Of a stretch of DNA of 64,000 nucleotides, positions 32,091-42,737 are shown piece after piece; within the stretch, counting starts at the first letter, position 1; each line of letters starts with the position of its first letter. This DNA comes from Blattamonas nauphoetae (lineage: Eukaryota; Preaxostyla; Oxymonadida): the NCBI GenBank assembly GCA_033064195.1, contig JARBJD010000093.1, positions 177,971-241,970 of the forward strand, in the 5' to 3' direction. The position numbers and the translations under genes were made by a program. Below the pieces are notes generated by a model that saw nothing but the letters and a program-made list of their open reading frames with translations, was not told the origin of the DNA and searched no databases.

Positions 32091-33018
32091 TTAGGCGCTT
32101 GCTTCGACAGGGGTTTCTTCAACTGGGGCCTGTTGGGGGACGCCTGTAACTTCGCCGGTCTCGTGGTAGAATTCTTGGAGCTTGGCAACTTCCATCTTTG
32201 GTGCCTTGACAACCTTCACCTTGCGGATGACGCAGTTCTGCATTGGGAAGATTCCGCGGCACTCACGCTCGATTTGTTTGCCGATTGTGTCGGTGGTGAT
32301 TTTCTTGACAACCATCTTGAGATCAGAGTTGCTGGTCTGGAGACGGATGACATCGATCATCTTCTTGCGGATGGCGCGGATTTTTTGGGATTGAGCGTAT
32401 GCTGTCTTCTTGTGGGAGCTTTGGAGGTGGCGAGTGAAACCGATGCAGAAGAAGCGGAGGACGTAGTTGTCTGTAGTCTTGATTTGGCACTCAGCTTCGA
32501 TCAGTGTCTGCCATTTCTTGACCATTGAGCGAGACTTGTCGGTTGTGATGGACATTCCGTGGAAGTTGGTCAGACAGCTGGAGCCTTGGACATCTTCAAC
32601 ACGAAGGCGGACCTTGCGGAAGGTGTCACCCTCGTCGACCTTGTTGATGTCAGCGAGGAAGGTCTCGAACACACGACCCTTCAGAGCATCCTTAGCGAGC
32701 TCTGAACGAACGAAGTGATAGTGGTTGGAACGGAAAATGCGGAATTATTAGTGATGAGTCAGAAAAAAGGAGAGATGAAGAAATAGATAGATGCACACTG
32801 ATTCCCTGGGACTTGTTGACGAAAGTTTTGCCAAGGACACGCTCACTGAAGCAGTTTGGAACTTTCACGTCGTACCATTCCTTACGGGCGAATGGGTCAA
32901 GACTATAAAGTGATAAATTGGAAAGATAAACGTAGAAAAAATTGATAGACACATACACCTTCTTCTTTCCTCCTTTCTTTGAGCCTTTTGACAGCTTCTT
33001 ATTCTTTCCGATTGCCAT
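32091..33018 (-). CDS. RPS3A: 40S ribosomal protein eS1 (S3a)
   Basis: Three exons on the minus strand (32957-33018, 32799-32902, 32091-32701) with introns of 54 and 97 bp give 258 residues, the usual eS1 length. It starts [20 protein letters not shown] and the first joint gives [18 protein letters not shown]. The second joint gives [20 protein letters not shown]. Further landmarks are [35 protein letters not shown] and [19 protein letters not shown]. eS1 lies on the small-subunit platform near the mRNA exit. It is tail to tail with SSF1, stops about 120 bp apart. A TAA ends the frame at the expected place, supporting the standard code. Confidence 0.95.
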
Positions 33019-33306
33019 GCTATAATGTGGAAGAAGTTGCAAGAATGATTCAAAGAAAAACAGGGCAAAATAGAATAGAGAGAGAAGTTGAAAGGTGAAA
33101 AGCAGTGTATCTGCTGAACATACGATTTAGTGAAAGATCAAGAAAAATACCCTTTTACCAGATCAACTCGAAAATGATGGGAGGAATTGATCCATGTGTC
33201 ATCTGTTGAGAGACCGCCAGAGATGTTTCTCTTCATGAAAAAGCAGTAATCTAGAGCATGAACAGTGAGATGTAACGAATCCAAGAATGGAACAACACCA
33301 AGTTTG

Positions 33307-36300
33307 CTACAAAAGGCATTGGGCTCTCTCAAAAAGGAATGTCCTCTGTCCAACAATGACTGCGCCCTCCACATTCTTCTGTCCCTTCCATCGCCCCACA
33401 TTCTCATCGTTCCGTTGCACAACTCCCTTCACAGCCTCGTCCTGCTCGCTCAGCCATCGACACTCGTCCACAATGTCCACAAGTGGCATGATATAGAAAT
33501 ACATGTTCATTGGGCGATGTCGGGTGTCGAAAGTGGATGTCAGAACTGAGCCAGCAGCTTCTATCAGTTCCACACAGGCATCCAGCACTCCTGTTTCCAC
33601 GAGTGCTTTGCTGAGTTGGTGTCGCTCCTCCTCGTTCTCACTCTTCAGCACGGTCGCCAGTGGAGTGGTGAGGAACATGGCTGCAGAGCGGAGGCCGAGC
33701 TGTGGATTACGGAAATGACGAGCCAACATCTTGAGGATGGTGGCGATGGCTCGGAGCACGTCGTTGGTGAAGAGCGACAGGGGCTTCTTCACGCCTTTCT
33801 GGAAGGTGTTTGCAAAGAGACTGAGGAAGGTGACCAGACTGGACGATTGGAAGGGGTGCTGCTTCCCGCGGGAGACGGGAGTGATGGGGAAGAGATGGAT
33901 TGCCTGGTGGGAAGGGAACTTGGCTCGGAAAACCTGCTCCAGCTCCTCCCCCGACACCCCCTTCCCAGCCACCACATCTTCCACAACTTCAGCAATCACC
34001 ACAATCCAATCGAAGCAGTCAACCAGAACGACACTGCTGGCGGCGCGGATGAGGTGATGGGCGAGAGCAAAGTAGCCCAAGACGAGCTCATCAATCGGAC
34101 GGACCATCCCCGCATTCCGCATCCACATCACCCACTCCGCACGGAGGCCGTGCTGATGGAGTTGTTGGAGAATCATAACAGTGGCTCGTTCGAAGAGGAA
34201 ATTGAAGTTGAGATGACGCGTGAGGAGGGACGAGAAGCGGAGGGGGCGTGGCTGGGCGAGAGTGGTGTCGATGTTGGAGAGGAGGAAGGGCACGACAGAG
34301 TTGATGAGGCATGTTTCAGCACTCAGCTGGTGGACTTTGTAGATGAAGACGTGCATGATGTCCACAGACGACATGGACACTGCCAGATCGAACGGGAAGA
34401 ACAATAATTCGCTCCGATTCTCGTCTTCCTCATCTGGCATCCGCGTCGAGGGAGTGTGGAGGATGTGGTGTGTGCGCTCACCAACGCTGAATGTGCGGAG
34501 GGATTGGGAGAGCGTGGGGGTGAGGAGAGGAATGTGGTGGGGAAGGAAGGCGAAGAGGTTCGAGAGCGTCGGCTGCACAAGTTCGTTGCAGTGCTCCACT
34601 TGCAAATCGAAGAAGTGGAACACGGTCAGCAGGATCGACCCGAACACACACCGCACGGCCGTATCGCCAGGGTTGGACAGAACACTGTTTGTGGTGACAA
34701 CACTGTCCCAGTCGAGATTGGTGCTCTGAACGCTGCCCTCTCCCCTCCCCTCGTCATCGGAAGGTGTGGACACCTCAACACTGTTCATCGCTTCCTCCAC
34801 TCTGAAATACATCTGCAGCGACGTCAGAAGAAGACAGGTCTGGCACAGGAAGTCCTGCCAGAAGGTGTCGAGATGGAGGAGGTTGGAGAGCACCGTGGCT
34901 TTGTTGCCGCGGAAGAGGATCAAGTGCTGGAGGACGAGGAGGAGGATGGAGAGGCGCATTCCGCTCTCAAACACAACCAGACTCTCCGACGGGTTCAGAA
35001 CGGAGGTGACACGGATGCTCAGCGACTGTTCGATGAACGAAATGAAGTGGTTGATGGCTTCAATCAGTTCGGTCCAGAAGTTATTAAAATGGGTTGGATC
35101 GACAGAATTTGCGGGAGACACAAATAAGCTGTGGATGACGGGGAGAATGTGGTATACACAGCATGTATGCCAAATTGACGCTTTGGACGAATGGTGGATG
35201 TGGCTGAGGGCGAGGAGGACGGGGAAGGTGATGGATGGGATGTTCTGGGCGATTGGAGTGAAGGAGGAGTGGATAAACGCGAACATCGATGAGAATGTGG
35301 ACAGATGTGGAAGAATCAGAACCTGAAACAGTTCCACCACTTCTGCGGAGAGGGTTTCGGAGAGTATGCTCAGAGCGAGGAAGAGAGGGAATGTGGAACG
35401 GGCAATGTTCTGTTTCTGCTGCGGGGTTGACTGTGTTTGTGAGAAAGAAACGCTGAGCGTCGAGAAGTGTCTTTCGAGAGCCAAACGGAGCCGTGTTGCT
35501 TTGAGTTTCTGTTCCTGCGATGCGGGAACGGGGGAGAAGTATGGCGTGACTGTTTCTGAGTCTTGGGGCCAGTAAAGATAGATTTCCTTGCTGAAAATGG
35601 GAATATCGGAGACAGTGGGATGATCAGTTTGGGCGAAGCAGAGTGTGAACAGGAAGATCAGTTGGGAGACAGATGGGAGGTGTTCTGATGCTCCTGATGT
35701 GAGGGATGGGGTGGGTGGTGATGAAAAGAGGGCGAGGAGGATTCGGAGGAGATCGAGGACGAAGCTGTCTTCCACAAACATTCTGACGGTTCGATCGTAC
35801 CCCTTAGACAAGAATATGAGGGTTGAAATGAGGGGAGGGATGAAGGAGGGATATTGCACAGAAGCTGATGGATTCGTGTTGCATTGGACGAGCCATTCGG
35901 TGGTCAGGAAGAGTGCAGAGTCGACGATGACGATTGGAAGGGTTGAACCAAAGATGGTCTCCAGGACTTCTTGGAGGATCGTCCCTGGGTATCGATTGGG
36001 TTGTTGTTGATTTATGATGAATGGGGAGGCGGGTTCTGGAGAAGGGGGATTTGTTTGATCGACGTTTGATGTTTTCACGGGAGACATTTGAGCATTCTGT
36101 GTGTCGTGTGGAGGAGAAGGAAGAGGTTGTGGGATTTTGGGGATATTCGTGCAAAAAGTGGGTAGTTCATCCACACAGCAGAGATTATTGAGCTGATTCT
36201 CAAATGACTCCTGATCCATTTCGTTGTCACTTTCGAGAAGTTGAATTTCGAAAAACTGCATGGATCCAGAAGATGCATTTGAGGGGTCATCCACATGTTC

Positions 36301-36723
36301 AGCGGAGTGGAGAAGAGAGGCATTAGGCTCGAGAGGATGTTCGGCTGATTTGTGCTCTGAAACACGAAGGGATGCATCATTCTGTTGGAAACCTGAAAGA
36401 GCCGTAGCCAGGTCAAACAATTCTGTGAGATGGATCAGAGTCAGGAGGAGTGGGTCTCTGCGTCCATCGAGAGGAAGTTGATCCAGCTGTCTTGAGATAT
36501 TGCGGTAGAGATTAGCCGAATCTACATCGCAAAATGATCTCCAAAACGAATCTCTATTCTCAGAAAGATTGGAGTGAGAGAGGAATTTCTGTCGGTCATG
36601 GAAATCTGCAGATTGTGATGGCTTGAGGGGATTGAGTCGACTTTCTCTTTCGATAAAGAAAGAAAACTGTTGAAGATGATCGCCAAGTGTTGAGAGTTGT
36701 GTTTGTAACGACACTGATTCCAT
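33307..36723 (-). CDS. large helical-repeat-like hypothetical protein (1138 aa)
   Basis: A single uninterrupted frame from ATG 36723 (MESVSLQTQLSTLGDHLQQF) to the stop at 33307. The first about 250 residues are polar and rich in Ser/Pro/Asn. The rest is a long run of amphipathic and hydrophobic helices (for example LISTLIFLSKGYDRTVRMF, LVTFLSLFANTFQKGVKK, AIATILKMLARHFRNPQLG), typical of an armadillo/HEAT-like solenoid. No membrane topology or catalytic motif stands out. No intron is needed, unusual next to its intron-rich neighbours. I do not recognise a family; lineage-restricted is likely. Confidence 0.7.
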   Translation of the reverse strand: MESVSLQTQLSTLGDHLQQFSFFIERESRLNPLKPSQSADFHDRQKFLSHSNLSENRDSFWRSFCDVDSANLYRNISRQLDQLPLDGRRDPLLLTLIHLTELFDLATALSGFQQNDASLRVSEHKSAEHPLEPNASLLHSAEHVDDPSNASSGSMQFFEIQLLESDNEMDQESFENQLNNLCCVDELPTFCTNIPKIPQPLPSPPHDTQNAQMSPVKTSNVDQTNPPSPEPASPFIINQQQPNRYPGTILQEVLETIFGSTLPIVIVDSALFLTTEWLVQCNTNPSASVQYPSFIPPLISTLIFLSKGYDRTVRMFVEDSFVLDLLRILLALFSSPPTPSLTSGASEHLPSVSQLIFLFTLCFAQTDHPTVSDIPIFSKEIYLYWPQDSETVTPYFSPVPASQEQKLKATRLRLALERHFSTLSVSFSQTQSTPQQKQNIARSTFPLFLALSILSETLSAEVVELFQVLILPHLSTFSSMFAFIHSSFTPIAQNIPSITFPVLLALSHIHHSSKASIWHTCCVYHILPVIHSLFVSPANSVDPTHFNNFWTELIEAINHFISFIEQSLSIRVTSVLNPSESLVVFESGMRLSILLLVLQHLILFRGNKATVLSNLLHLDTFWQDFLCQTCLLLTSLQMYFRVEEAMNSVEVSTPSDDEGRGEGSVQSTNLDWDSVVTTNSVLSNPGDTAVRCVFGSILLTVFHFFDLQVEHCNELVQPTLSNLFAFLPHHIPLLTPTLSQSLRTFSVGERTHHILHTPSTRMPDEEDENRSELLFFPFDLAVSMSSVDIMHVFIYKVHQLSAETCLINSVVPFLLSNIDTTLAQPRPLRFSSLLTRHLNFNFLFERATVMILQQLHQHGLRAEWVMWMRNAGMVRPIDELVLGYFALAHHLIRAASSVVLVDCFDWIVVIAEVVEDVVAGKGVSGEELEQVFRAKFPSHQAIHLFPITPVSRGKQHPFQSSSLVTFLSLFANTFQKGVKKPLSLFTNDVLRAIATILKMLARHFRNPQLGLRSAAMFLTTPLATVLKSENEEERHQLSKALVETGVLDACVELIEAAGSVLTSTFDTRHRPMNMYFYIMPLVDIVDECRWLSEQDEAVKGVVQRNDENVGRWKGQKNVEGAVIVGQRTFLFERAQCLL

Positions 36724-37251
36724 TGATTCGGAAAATCACCCGAAAGTTGGATCAAAGATGCCCAAAATTTTTGATCTTGATTCTCTCTCCATCACTATCG
36801 ATATTTTCACCCTCTGGATTGAAATCCATGAAGCGTGTCTCTGATGCTGCTGAACTTGTGTGAGGTGTCGCTTCTCTATTTACTCGGATGGAGGGTTGCG
36901 GTGTCGGAGGGAGAGCTGGGGAGGATCAAGGCTCAGTGCGAGGAGGCGATGTGAAGGAGTGAGTTTAACGTTTATTTTGGGGTGTTTTGGGGATATTTTG
37001 TTTTTGGGTTTTGGTGTTTGTGGTGTTTGTGGATTGTTGAGGGTGGGTGGGAAGGCTTTCTGTTGATGTATGCTCTCTTGCTGTTTTTGATCAGAAAGAG
37101 TTAGTTTGATTGGATTTGATTATTACAGCGTTTGATTGGGTTAGTTTGTTGAAAGAGAGCCGTTTGAGAAAGTTGTTGAGGGTTTTGAAGGTGAATTTGG
37201 TTCGGGAGTGGGGTGATTTAAGAGAGGTAAAAAGTGACATGAAATCACTGA

Positions 37252-37324
37252 GCCCACCTAGCTCAGTTTGGTAGAGCGTCCGGCTTTTAACCGGACGGTC
37301 GAGGGTTCGAGTCCCTCGGTGGGC
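37252..37324 (+). tRNA. tRNA-Lys (anticodon UUU)
   Basis: Cloverleaf of 73 nt: acceptor GCCCACC pairs with GGTGGGC, D arm AGCTCAGTTTGGTAGAGC, anticodon stem TCCGG/CCGGA with loop CTTTTAA, and T arm GAGGGTTCGAGTCCCTC. The anticodon TTT decodes AAA/AAG lysine. No intron. A TTTT run follows at 37329-37332 as a Pol III stop. CCA is not encoded, as expected in eukaryotes. Confidence 0.97.
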
Positions 37325-37329
37325 GAAAC

Positions 37330-38490
37330 TTTTGATTCTTTTTCATGTTTTTAGTCTTTTCACTCTCTCCATCCTCTTCGCTTTCTCATTTGTTTTCTTT
37401 TCCTTCTGTTCAGTGTCTCTCTTTTTCTGACCCCCATCATCCTTCTTTCTCTTTTCAACACTCCACAAAACTCTTTTCTCATTCACCCATTTCTCTTGAT
37501 TGTTCTCTTGTTTGTTGTCCACTCCATCTTCATTTGTGAATGTCATCAAATTGGAAAATCTCTGTTTGTTCACGTTTTGTCTGTCCTTTCTCTTCTTCAT
37601 TCGTTCTTGGAATCGCTCATTTTTCCACTCCTTTCTCGCTTTCTTTTTGTTCGTCATTTTCCTCTCCATCTGTTCAGATTTTCTTGTTTCCGTGCATTGA
37701 GCACAGAATGGACTGTTTGTTGGAATGATGGGATGGAGAGTGGATTTGTTGAGCTGAATCAGAATTGGTTTGCTATTCTGTTCTTTGTCATATTAGTTTC
37801 CAGATGAACGATTTTGTGAAGTCATTGTTCGTTGGATGGGATGGATTGCGGTGTGTGAGTGCTTGTCATGGTTGAGAATTTTGGGTTTTGAGGCTGTATT
37901 TGTTGAGTGTGAGGAGATTTTGTTTTTCGGTTGTGAAATTGAGATTGTATGACGTGTGCATCAGACAGACGTTTCTTGATTTGTTTTCAGGCCAGTTGGA
38001 GGCTGATTGAATGTGGTCTGAGTGGATGTGTGGAGGTTATTGGGAAAGAAAAGAGTGTTTTGTGAATTGTTTTGTATTGTGCTGAAGACAAGAGCTGCTG
38101 GAAATCTCGAAATGCCAATGTGTGGGATTACTTGCAGTTGAATGAAATTTGAAAGATTTGTTTTGATTTGTTGTTGTTGAGGCGCATTTTGATTCTGAAC
38201 GATTGTTCATGTCGCCTTCGTTGATGTCTGCCCGAACACGTGACTATCTTTCTCGAACACATTCAAGTCGTATGATTGGGGATGGAGAACTGATTTGGAT
38301 ATCCAGTTCAGGCTGTTCGCCCCATTCTCAAAATCCACACTTTTCTCCATTACTGACCATTTCTCCCTTCATCTCTTTCCTTCATTACAATCTCTGTTCA
38401 TTCCCAAAAAAGTTAGAACTAAAAATAAGGTGTGGGGAGGTCGTGTAGTGAGCGAGGAAATCGGGTGAAAAAGACAAGAGAAAAGAGGAG
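37330..38490. other. no gene seen
   Basis: T- and C-rich then T/G-rich sequence. The long Lys/Arg-rich frame on the minus strand (37343-37669) is the reverse of a CTTTTT-rich tract and has no domain. Nothing else is supported. Confidence 0.4.
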
Positions 38491-39585
38491 TCATTCCAAT
38501 TTTTCCTGAAAACTGGAGTTCAGAAAGCACAAATACTTCCGAAGGGCATTTGTTGCACGTTTGATCTTTAGCTCAAGGCTGACCGCATGTCTATCCGTCA
38601 CATTTGAGTCAACCAAATCGAATAAAGCTGATACTGGGTTCCATTTGTCGTTCGTCCCCTTCTTACACGGCTTGCGTTTACCCGTGTCGCGAACCAAAAA
38701 GGACAGCCTAACAAACGATGTCCTTTTGTAAACGTCGCGGTCAATCGTCACGCTTTGAATGCATTCCTTGCTGATCTGAACACTTGTTTTTTTCTTGGAT
38801 CCTTGTTCCTCCTTTCCTGACCCAGTCTGTGTGTTCCTTCGAATCCTTCCTTTCTCCACAAACTCTTGATTAATCTCCACCTCTCGTCGAACAGCAAGCC
38901 CTGCAACATCAATCCGCACGGTGCCCTTGCCGACACGCACATGTGACTTGCCAAACACATCCATAGACTCTCCTTCGCCCACAGTCAGTCCTGAAAGCTG
39001 CCCGTCCATTTGAGCACCCTTTTTAGGCTTTTTGGCTGGTGCGCCATCTCTCTGCGCATTGGCTGGCTGACGCCTTGTTCTTTTTCGTGTCCTCGAGCGT
39101 CCAGCATTGGGACAACACGCGAACGGACTTGGGAGGGTGAACGGACTTGGGAGGGCTAACTGTGGTGATGCTGTCATCTGTTGCATTTGAGCGACAGGCG
39201 GGGAAGACCGATATGCATCCGGATGGCGGAGTTCTTCATAAGAGGGCGTGGAAAATCCCTGCTTCATCTCTGCGCGGCCATTCACTGCTTCGTTCCGTTC
39301 ATCCTGTTGAGCTGATGGATTTTGAGTGGAGAAAGACTCATCCGGGATGGTTTCATCAATTGGGTGACCGCGAAATGCCCAGAATTCTGGATCGGCGAAT
39401 CCAACGCAATAATCATCATCAAACGAAGTTGGAGAGTGATTTTGACTCGGAAACAAAACATCTTGGTCTGACCTGTATGCTGCATATGGACTCGCAGGGG
39501 GAGTAAATGCGGCGGACCGGCCTCCCAGAAGTGATTGTGCATAGGAGTCCACGTCCGTCATGACTCTTGGGCTTGAGTGATACAT
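38491..39585 (-). CDS. hypothetical protein, paralogue 1 of a lineage-restricted pair
   Basis: One minus-strand frame of 364 residues from ATG 39585. The N half is low complexity and shares blocks with the gene at 40581 (FADPEFWAF, PIDETI, SFSTQNPSAQQDERNEAVN, GRAEMKQG). A basic patch (RTRKRTRRQPANAQRDGAP, KKPKK) follows. The C third is a conserved domain: SHVRVGKGTVRI, a charged helix with REVEINQEFVEKGRI, then IQSVTIDRDVYKRTSFVRLS and FLVRD. The basic patch suggests nuclear location; the function is unknown. Leader sequence (GAAGATTGATCT near 39593) resembles that of the paralogue, so the duplication included the promoter. Confidence 0.65.
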   Translation of the reverse strand: MYHSSPRVMTDVDSYAQSLLGGRSAAFTPPASPYAAYRSDQDVLFPSQNHSPTSFDDDYCVGFADPEFWAFRGHPIDETIPDESFSTQNPSAQQDERNEAVNGRAEMKQGFSTPSYEELRHPDAYRSSPPVAQMQQMTASPQLALPSPFTLPSPFACCPNAGRSRTRKRTRRQPANAQRDGAPAKKPKKGAQMDGQLSGLTVGEGESMDVFGKSHVRVGKGTVRIDVAGLAVRREVEINQEFVEKGRIRRNTQTGSGKEEQGSKKKTSVQISKECIQSVTIDRDVYKRTSFVRLSFLVRDTGKRKPCKKGTNDKWNPVSALFDLVDSNVTDRHAVSLELKIKRATNALRKYLCFLNSSFQEKLE

Positions 39586-40580
39586 TTGGTGAAGATTGAT
39601 CTAAAGCATATTTTGTCTAAAGAATCCAAGGAAGTATGGGTCCCTCTGACAAAGTCGCCATCACCCGCCGTACATAAACTCACTCAAACCATTCAACATA
39701 AATAATAATAAACCGAGAGTGAAATGGGACAATTCCTCTCATCCGAGAAGAAAAACTCAATTTGGTCATCAACTTTTTGTTCCACTTTTGCGGTCACTCA
39801 GACTTGCAATGGCTTCGTTGCGTTGGAATGTTCTTGAAGTGCTTCTCTTGCGACATCCTCCTCTTTTCCGAGCTGTTTTTCGCGAAATTTGGGGCGTAGG
39901 AGCGTTTTGACTGTCAGTCGTCTTTCAGAGAGTCGAACTTGACAACAGTGTCACGCCCTTCTGGTTCAGTTGTGGATGATTTTGATGCCGAATTGACTTC
40001 AGACTTCTCGCTTTTGAATTGAAATGAACGGTGACATTGGTCCAATCACAGATGGTGAAGCATCAATTCTGGTTGATATCTGAACTGCCGACCGAAGAAA
40101 CTTCATCAGATTTGATGAAGCCATCAGCGAGAGATGAGGTGTCAAGATGCTCGACTCACCTGTTCCGATGAATTTTGTTGTGGTGTTTGTTGAGCGTGTT
40201 TTCATTCCAAACGAGATGAAGTCGGAGAAAACATGTCAATATTCGGTCTTTCAGCAGATTAATCAAAACAATAAGACATACAGAGGTCAGTTGAACGATC
40301 AGAGCTGTGAGTTTGAGTTCATGATGAGGACCGATGGATGAATCTTTAATTTAGGTCATGCCGCTCAGATTGTAAAGATGACCAATTCTTATCCACCACT
40401 ATTTCACGATCTCACCGCTTGAAAAGAGAGTTTCATGTTCTCACAACGACATGGGCGTCCATTGAAACTTGATCGTGAATTTCTTCTCATCCCCGTTCAA
40501 TCATGATAAAAACATTGCCTTCCATGTTTAGAGATTGGTGTGATACTTCACAGAAATGTTACGGCAAACACCCCTTCGTG

Positions 40581-42284
40581 CTACGTGGTGATGAATCGTT
40601 CTGAGCTTGGATTTGACCATATTTCACTTTTCTTTTCCGATAAGAGGAATTGTCCCATTTCACTCGAGCCAATCAATCCAAACAAATCCGACGACCTAAT
40701 CAGGCCGTATTTCTTCCCCGGCCTCTGCGATTGGAGTATTGCCCTGTCGCAAACCAAAAACGACAGCCAAATCAGCGTTGTCTTTTTGCCCTCGTTGTAG
40801 TCAATCGTCACGCCTCGAATATCTTTCTGGTCGATCTGAACAACGTTCCGGTCTGGTTGTCCCACTATTCCTTTCTCCTCTAACTCTCGATCAATCTCCA
40901 CACTTCGTTCAATCCGCACAATGTCCTTGCCCACGCGCACGTGTGAACCTTCTGCAAATTCCACAAACGGCCCTTCGTTCAATGTCAGCCCAGCAAGTTT
41001 TGCGTACGTTGGTGGATTCTTCTTTTTAGGCTCTTTGGCTGGTGCTCCATCTCTCTGCGCATTGGCCGATTCTGACTTTGTTCCTTCCTGTGTTGTTGAG
41101 CGTTCAGTGTTGGGATAATCTGTGACGTGATTTTGGGAGGCGAATGGTGGTTGTGCTGTCCCTGTTTGCGCTGGATTAAGAGGCGGGAAAGACAAATTTG
41201 CCCACAGATAGTGGAGCGCTGCCATATATGTCGGGAACGACCCCTGTTTCATCTCTGCGCGGTCATTCACTGCTTCGTCCCGTTCATCCTGTTGAGGTGA
41301 TGGATTTTGAGCAGAAAGAGACTCGCCCAAAATGGTGTCATCAACTTGATTGTGAACTGTCCAGGATTCCTTGTTGCTGGATTGAACGCCCAAATCAGCA
41401 TCAGACGGAGTTTGTTGGAAACACTGACTCGGAAACAAAGGACGGAGGGCGGACTGGCATGCTGCAGATGAACTCGGAGACAAAACTCTTGGAGCAACTG
41501 GGCTTTCCGTGGATGATTGTGCAGTCCCGTCCAAGCTCCATTCTTCTTCCGGTAAAATTTGTGCCCAAAAGTCTGGAGAGAGGGTCTGCACCGGAGAGAC
41601 AAGTGGTAGAAATGTCGTCGAATCATCAGAATCTGACTTCTGTTCATTCTCAGGAGGACTTCCTTCTGTTTTGCTTTCCATCGGAAAAGTCGAGGAAAAT
41701 GACGTGTCATTTCGAGTCATTCGACCGACAGGCGGGAAAGACCGATCTGCATCCGGATGGCGGAGTGTGGCAGAATATGCCGAGAACGACCCCGTTTTCA
41801 TCTCTGCGCGGTCATTCACTGCTTCGTTCCGTTCATCCTGTTGAGCGGATGGATGTTGAGTGGAGAAAGACTGATTTAAAATGGTTTCATCAATTGGTTG
41901 ATCGGGAAGTGCCCAGAATTCCGGATCGGCGAATCCATCGCCAAAATCATCATCAAACGGACTTGGAGAGGGATTTTGACTCGGAAACGAAACATCTGGA
42001 GCAAATGGACTTTCCGTAAGTGATAGCGTAAAATAAAAATAAGACTGACTGTGTTGTGAATCGGGGTTTGGATGCGAAAAATCTTGGTCTGACTGGTCTA
42101 CTGCAGATAGACAAGGAGGGGAAACATTTAAAACAAATGGGTTTCCCGTAAGTGACCGCGCAGGCTCGTCCAAGCTCAATTCTCCCTCTAAAGTTTGAGA
42201 ATTCAGGTTGAAAATGGATCCAGAAGAAAATGCAGGTGCAGAAAAGTCCATGTCCCTCATTTCACTTGTTTTGGAGAGAGTCAA
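40581..42284 (-). CDS. hypothetical protein, paralogue 2 with internal repeat
   Basis: A 567-residue minus-strand frame from ATG 42284. It carries the block PFDDDFGDGFADPEFWALP ... QQDERNEAVNDRAEMK twice, the second diverged (LGVQSSNKESWTVHNQ... QQDERDEAVNDRAEMK), so an internal duplication of about 170 residues lengthened it relative to the 38491 gene. The basic patch is reduced (ANAQRDGAPAKEPKKKNPP). The C-terminal domain is kept (SHVRVGKDIVRIERSVEIDR, IRGVTIDYNEGKKTTLIWLS, FLVCD). The end after FLVCD differs completely between the two, suggesting different 3' breakpoints. Function unknown. Confidence 0.65.
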   Translation of the reverse strand: MTLSKTSEMRDMDFSAPAFSSGSIFNLNSQTLEGELSLDEPARSLTGNPFVLNVSPPCLSAVDQSDQDFSHPNPDSQHSQSYFYFTLSLTESPFAPDVSFPSQNPSPSPFDDDFGDGFADPEFWALPDQPIDETILNQSFSTQHPSAQQDERNEAVNDRAEMKTGSFSAYSATLRHPDADRSFPPVGRMTRNDTSFSSTFPMESKTEGSPPENEQKSDSDDSTTFLPLVSPVQTLSPDFWAQILPEEEWSLDGTAQSSTESPVAPRVLSPSSSAACQSALRPLFPSQCFQQTPSDADLGVQSSNKESWTVHNQVDDTILGESLSAQNPSPQQDERDEAVNDRAEMKQGSFPTYMAALHYLWANLSFPPLNPAQTGTAQPPFASQNHVTDYPNTERSTTQEGTKSESANAQRDGAPAKEPKKKNPPTYAKLAGLTLNEGPFVEFAEGSHVRVGKDIVRIERSVEIDRELEEKGIVGQPDRNVVQIDQKDIRGVTIDYNEGKKTTLIWLSFLVCDRAILQSQRPGKKYGLIRSSDLFGLIGSSEMGQFLLSEKKSEIWSNPSSERFITT

Positions 42285-42737
42285 AAATGTGAAGATTGAT
42301 CTGAAACATAATTATTTCTTAGGTGTTTCATTGGATTCTTCCGAAAGTTTCGTTTCTGTCCTTTTTTTCTCCATCTACCGTACATAAACTCGGAGAATCA
42401 CTTACTGAACACAGTTGGCCTCGTTTTTTGCTTTCAGAGATTCAATATTCACCAAATACAAATCTGGAGAGACAACCATCATTGTGGCACACTACCTTGG
42501 AATCACTCTCACTCCAACACCATCCATCGATTTCGAATGTTCCTCGCTGAGTAGCAAATGTGGTAGTTAGCCCTCAAGATGTCATCAGCAATGACTTGAA
42601 TGAAATGGAAAAGTGCTGTATCGTGAAATGCCTTTCATTGTTGGCAAGATGTTCCGTCAACAGCACGATGGAGAGAAGGAGAGGGCAGGAGAGGGGAAGA
42701 TGGAGATGCGAGTTGGGACTGGCAGTTGGAGTCCCCA

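Noticed and set aside
33616-35127. Plus-strand frames of 186-263 codons opposite the 1138-aa gene
   Set aside because: The uninterrupted minus-strand frame is much longer and has normal composition; these are opposite-strand shadows.
37343-37669. Minus-strand 108-codon Lys/Arg/Glu-rich frame after the tRNA
   Set aside because: It is the complement of a T/C-rich tract with no domain, no leader and no matching splice context.
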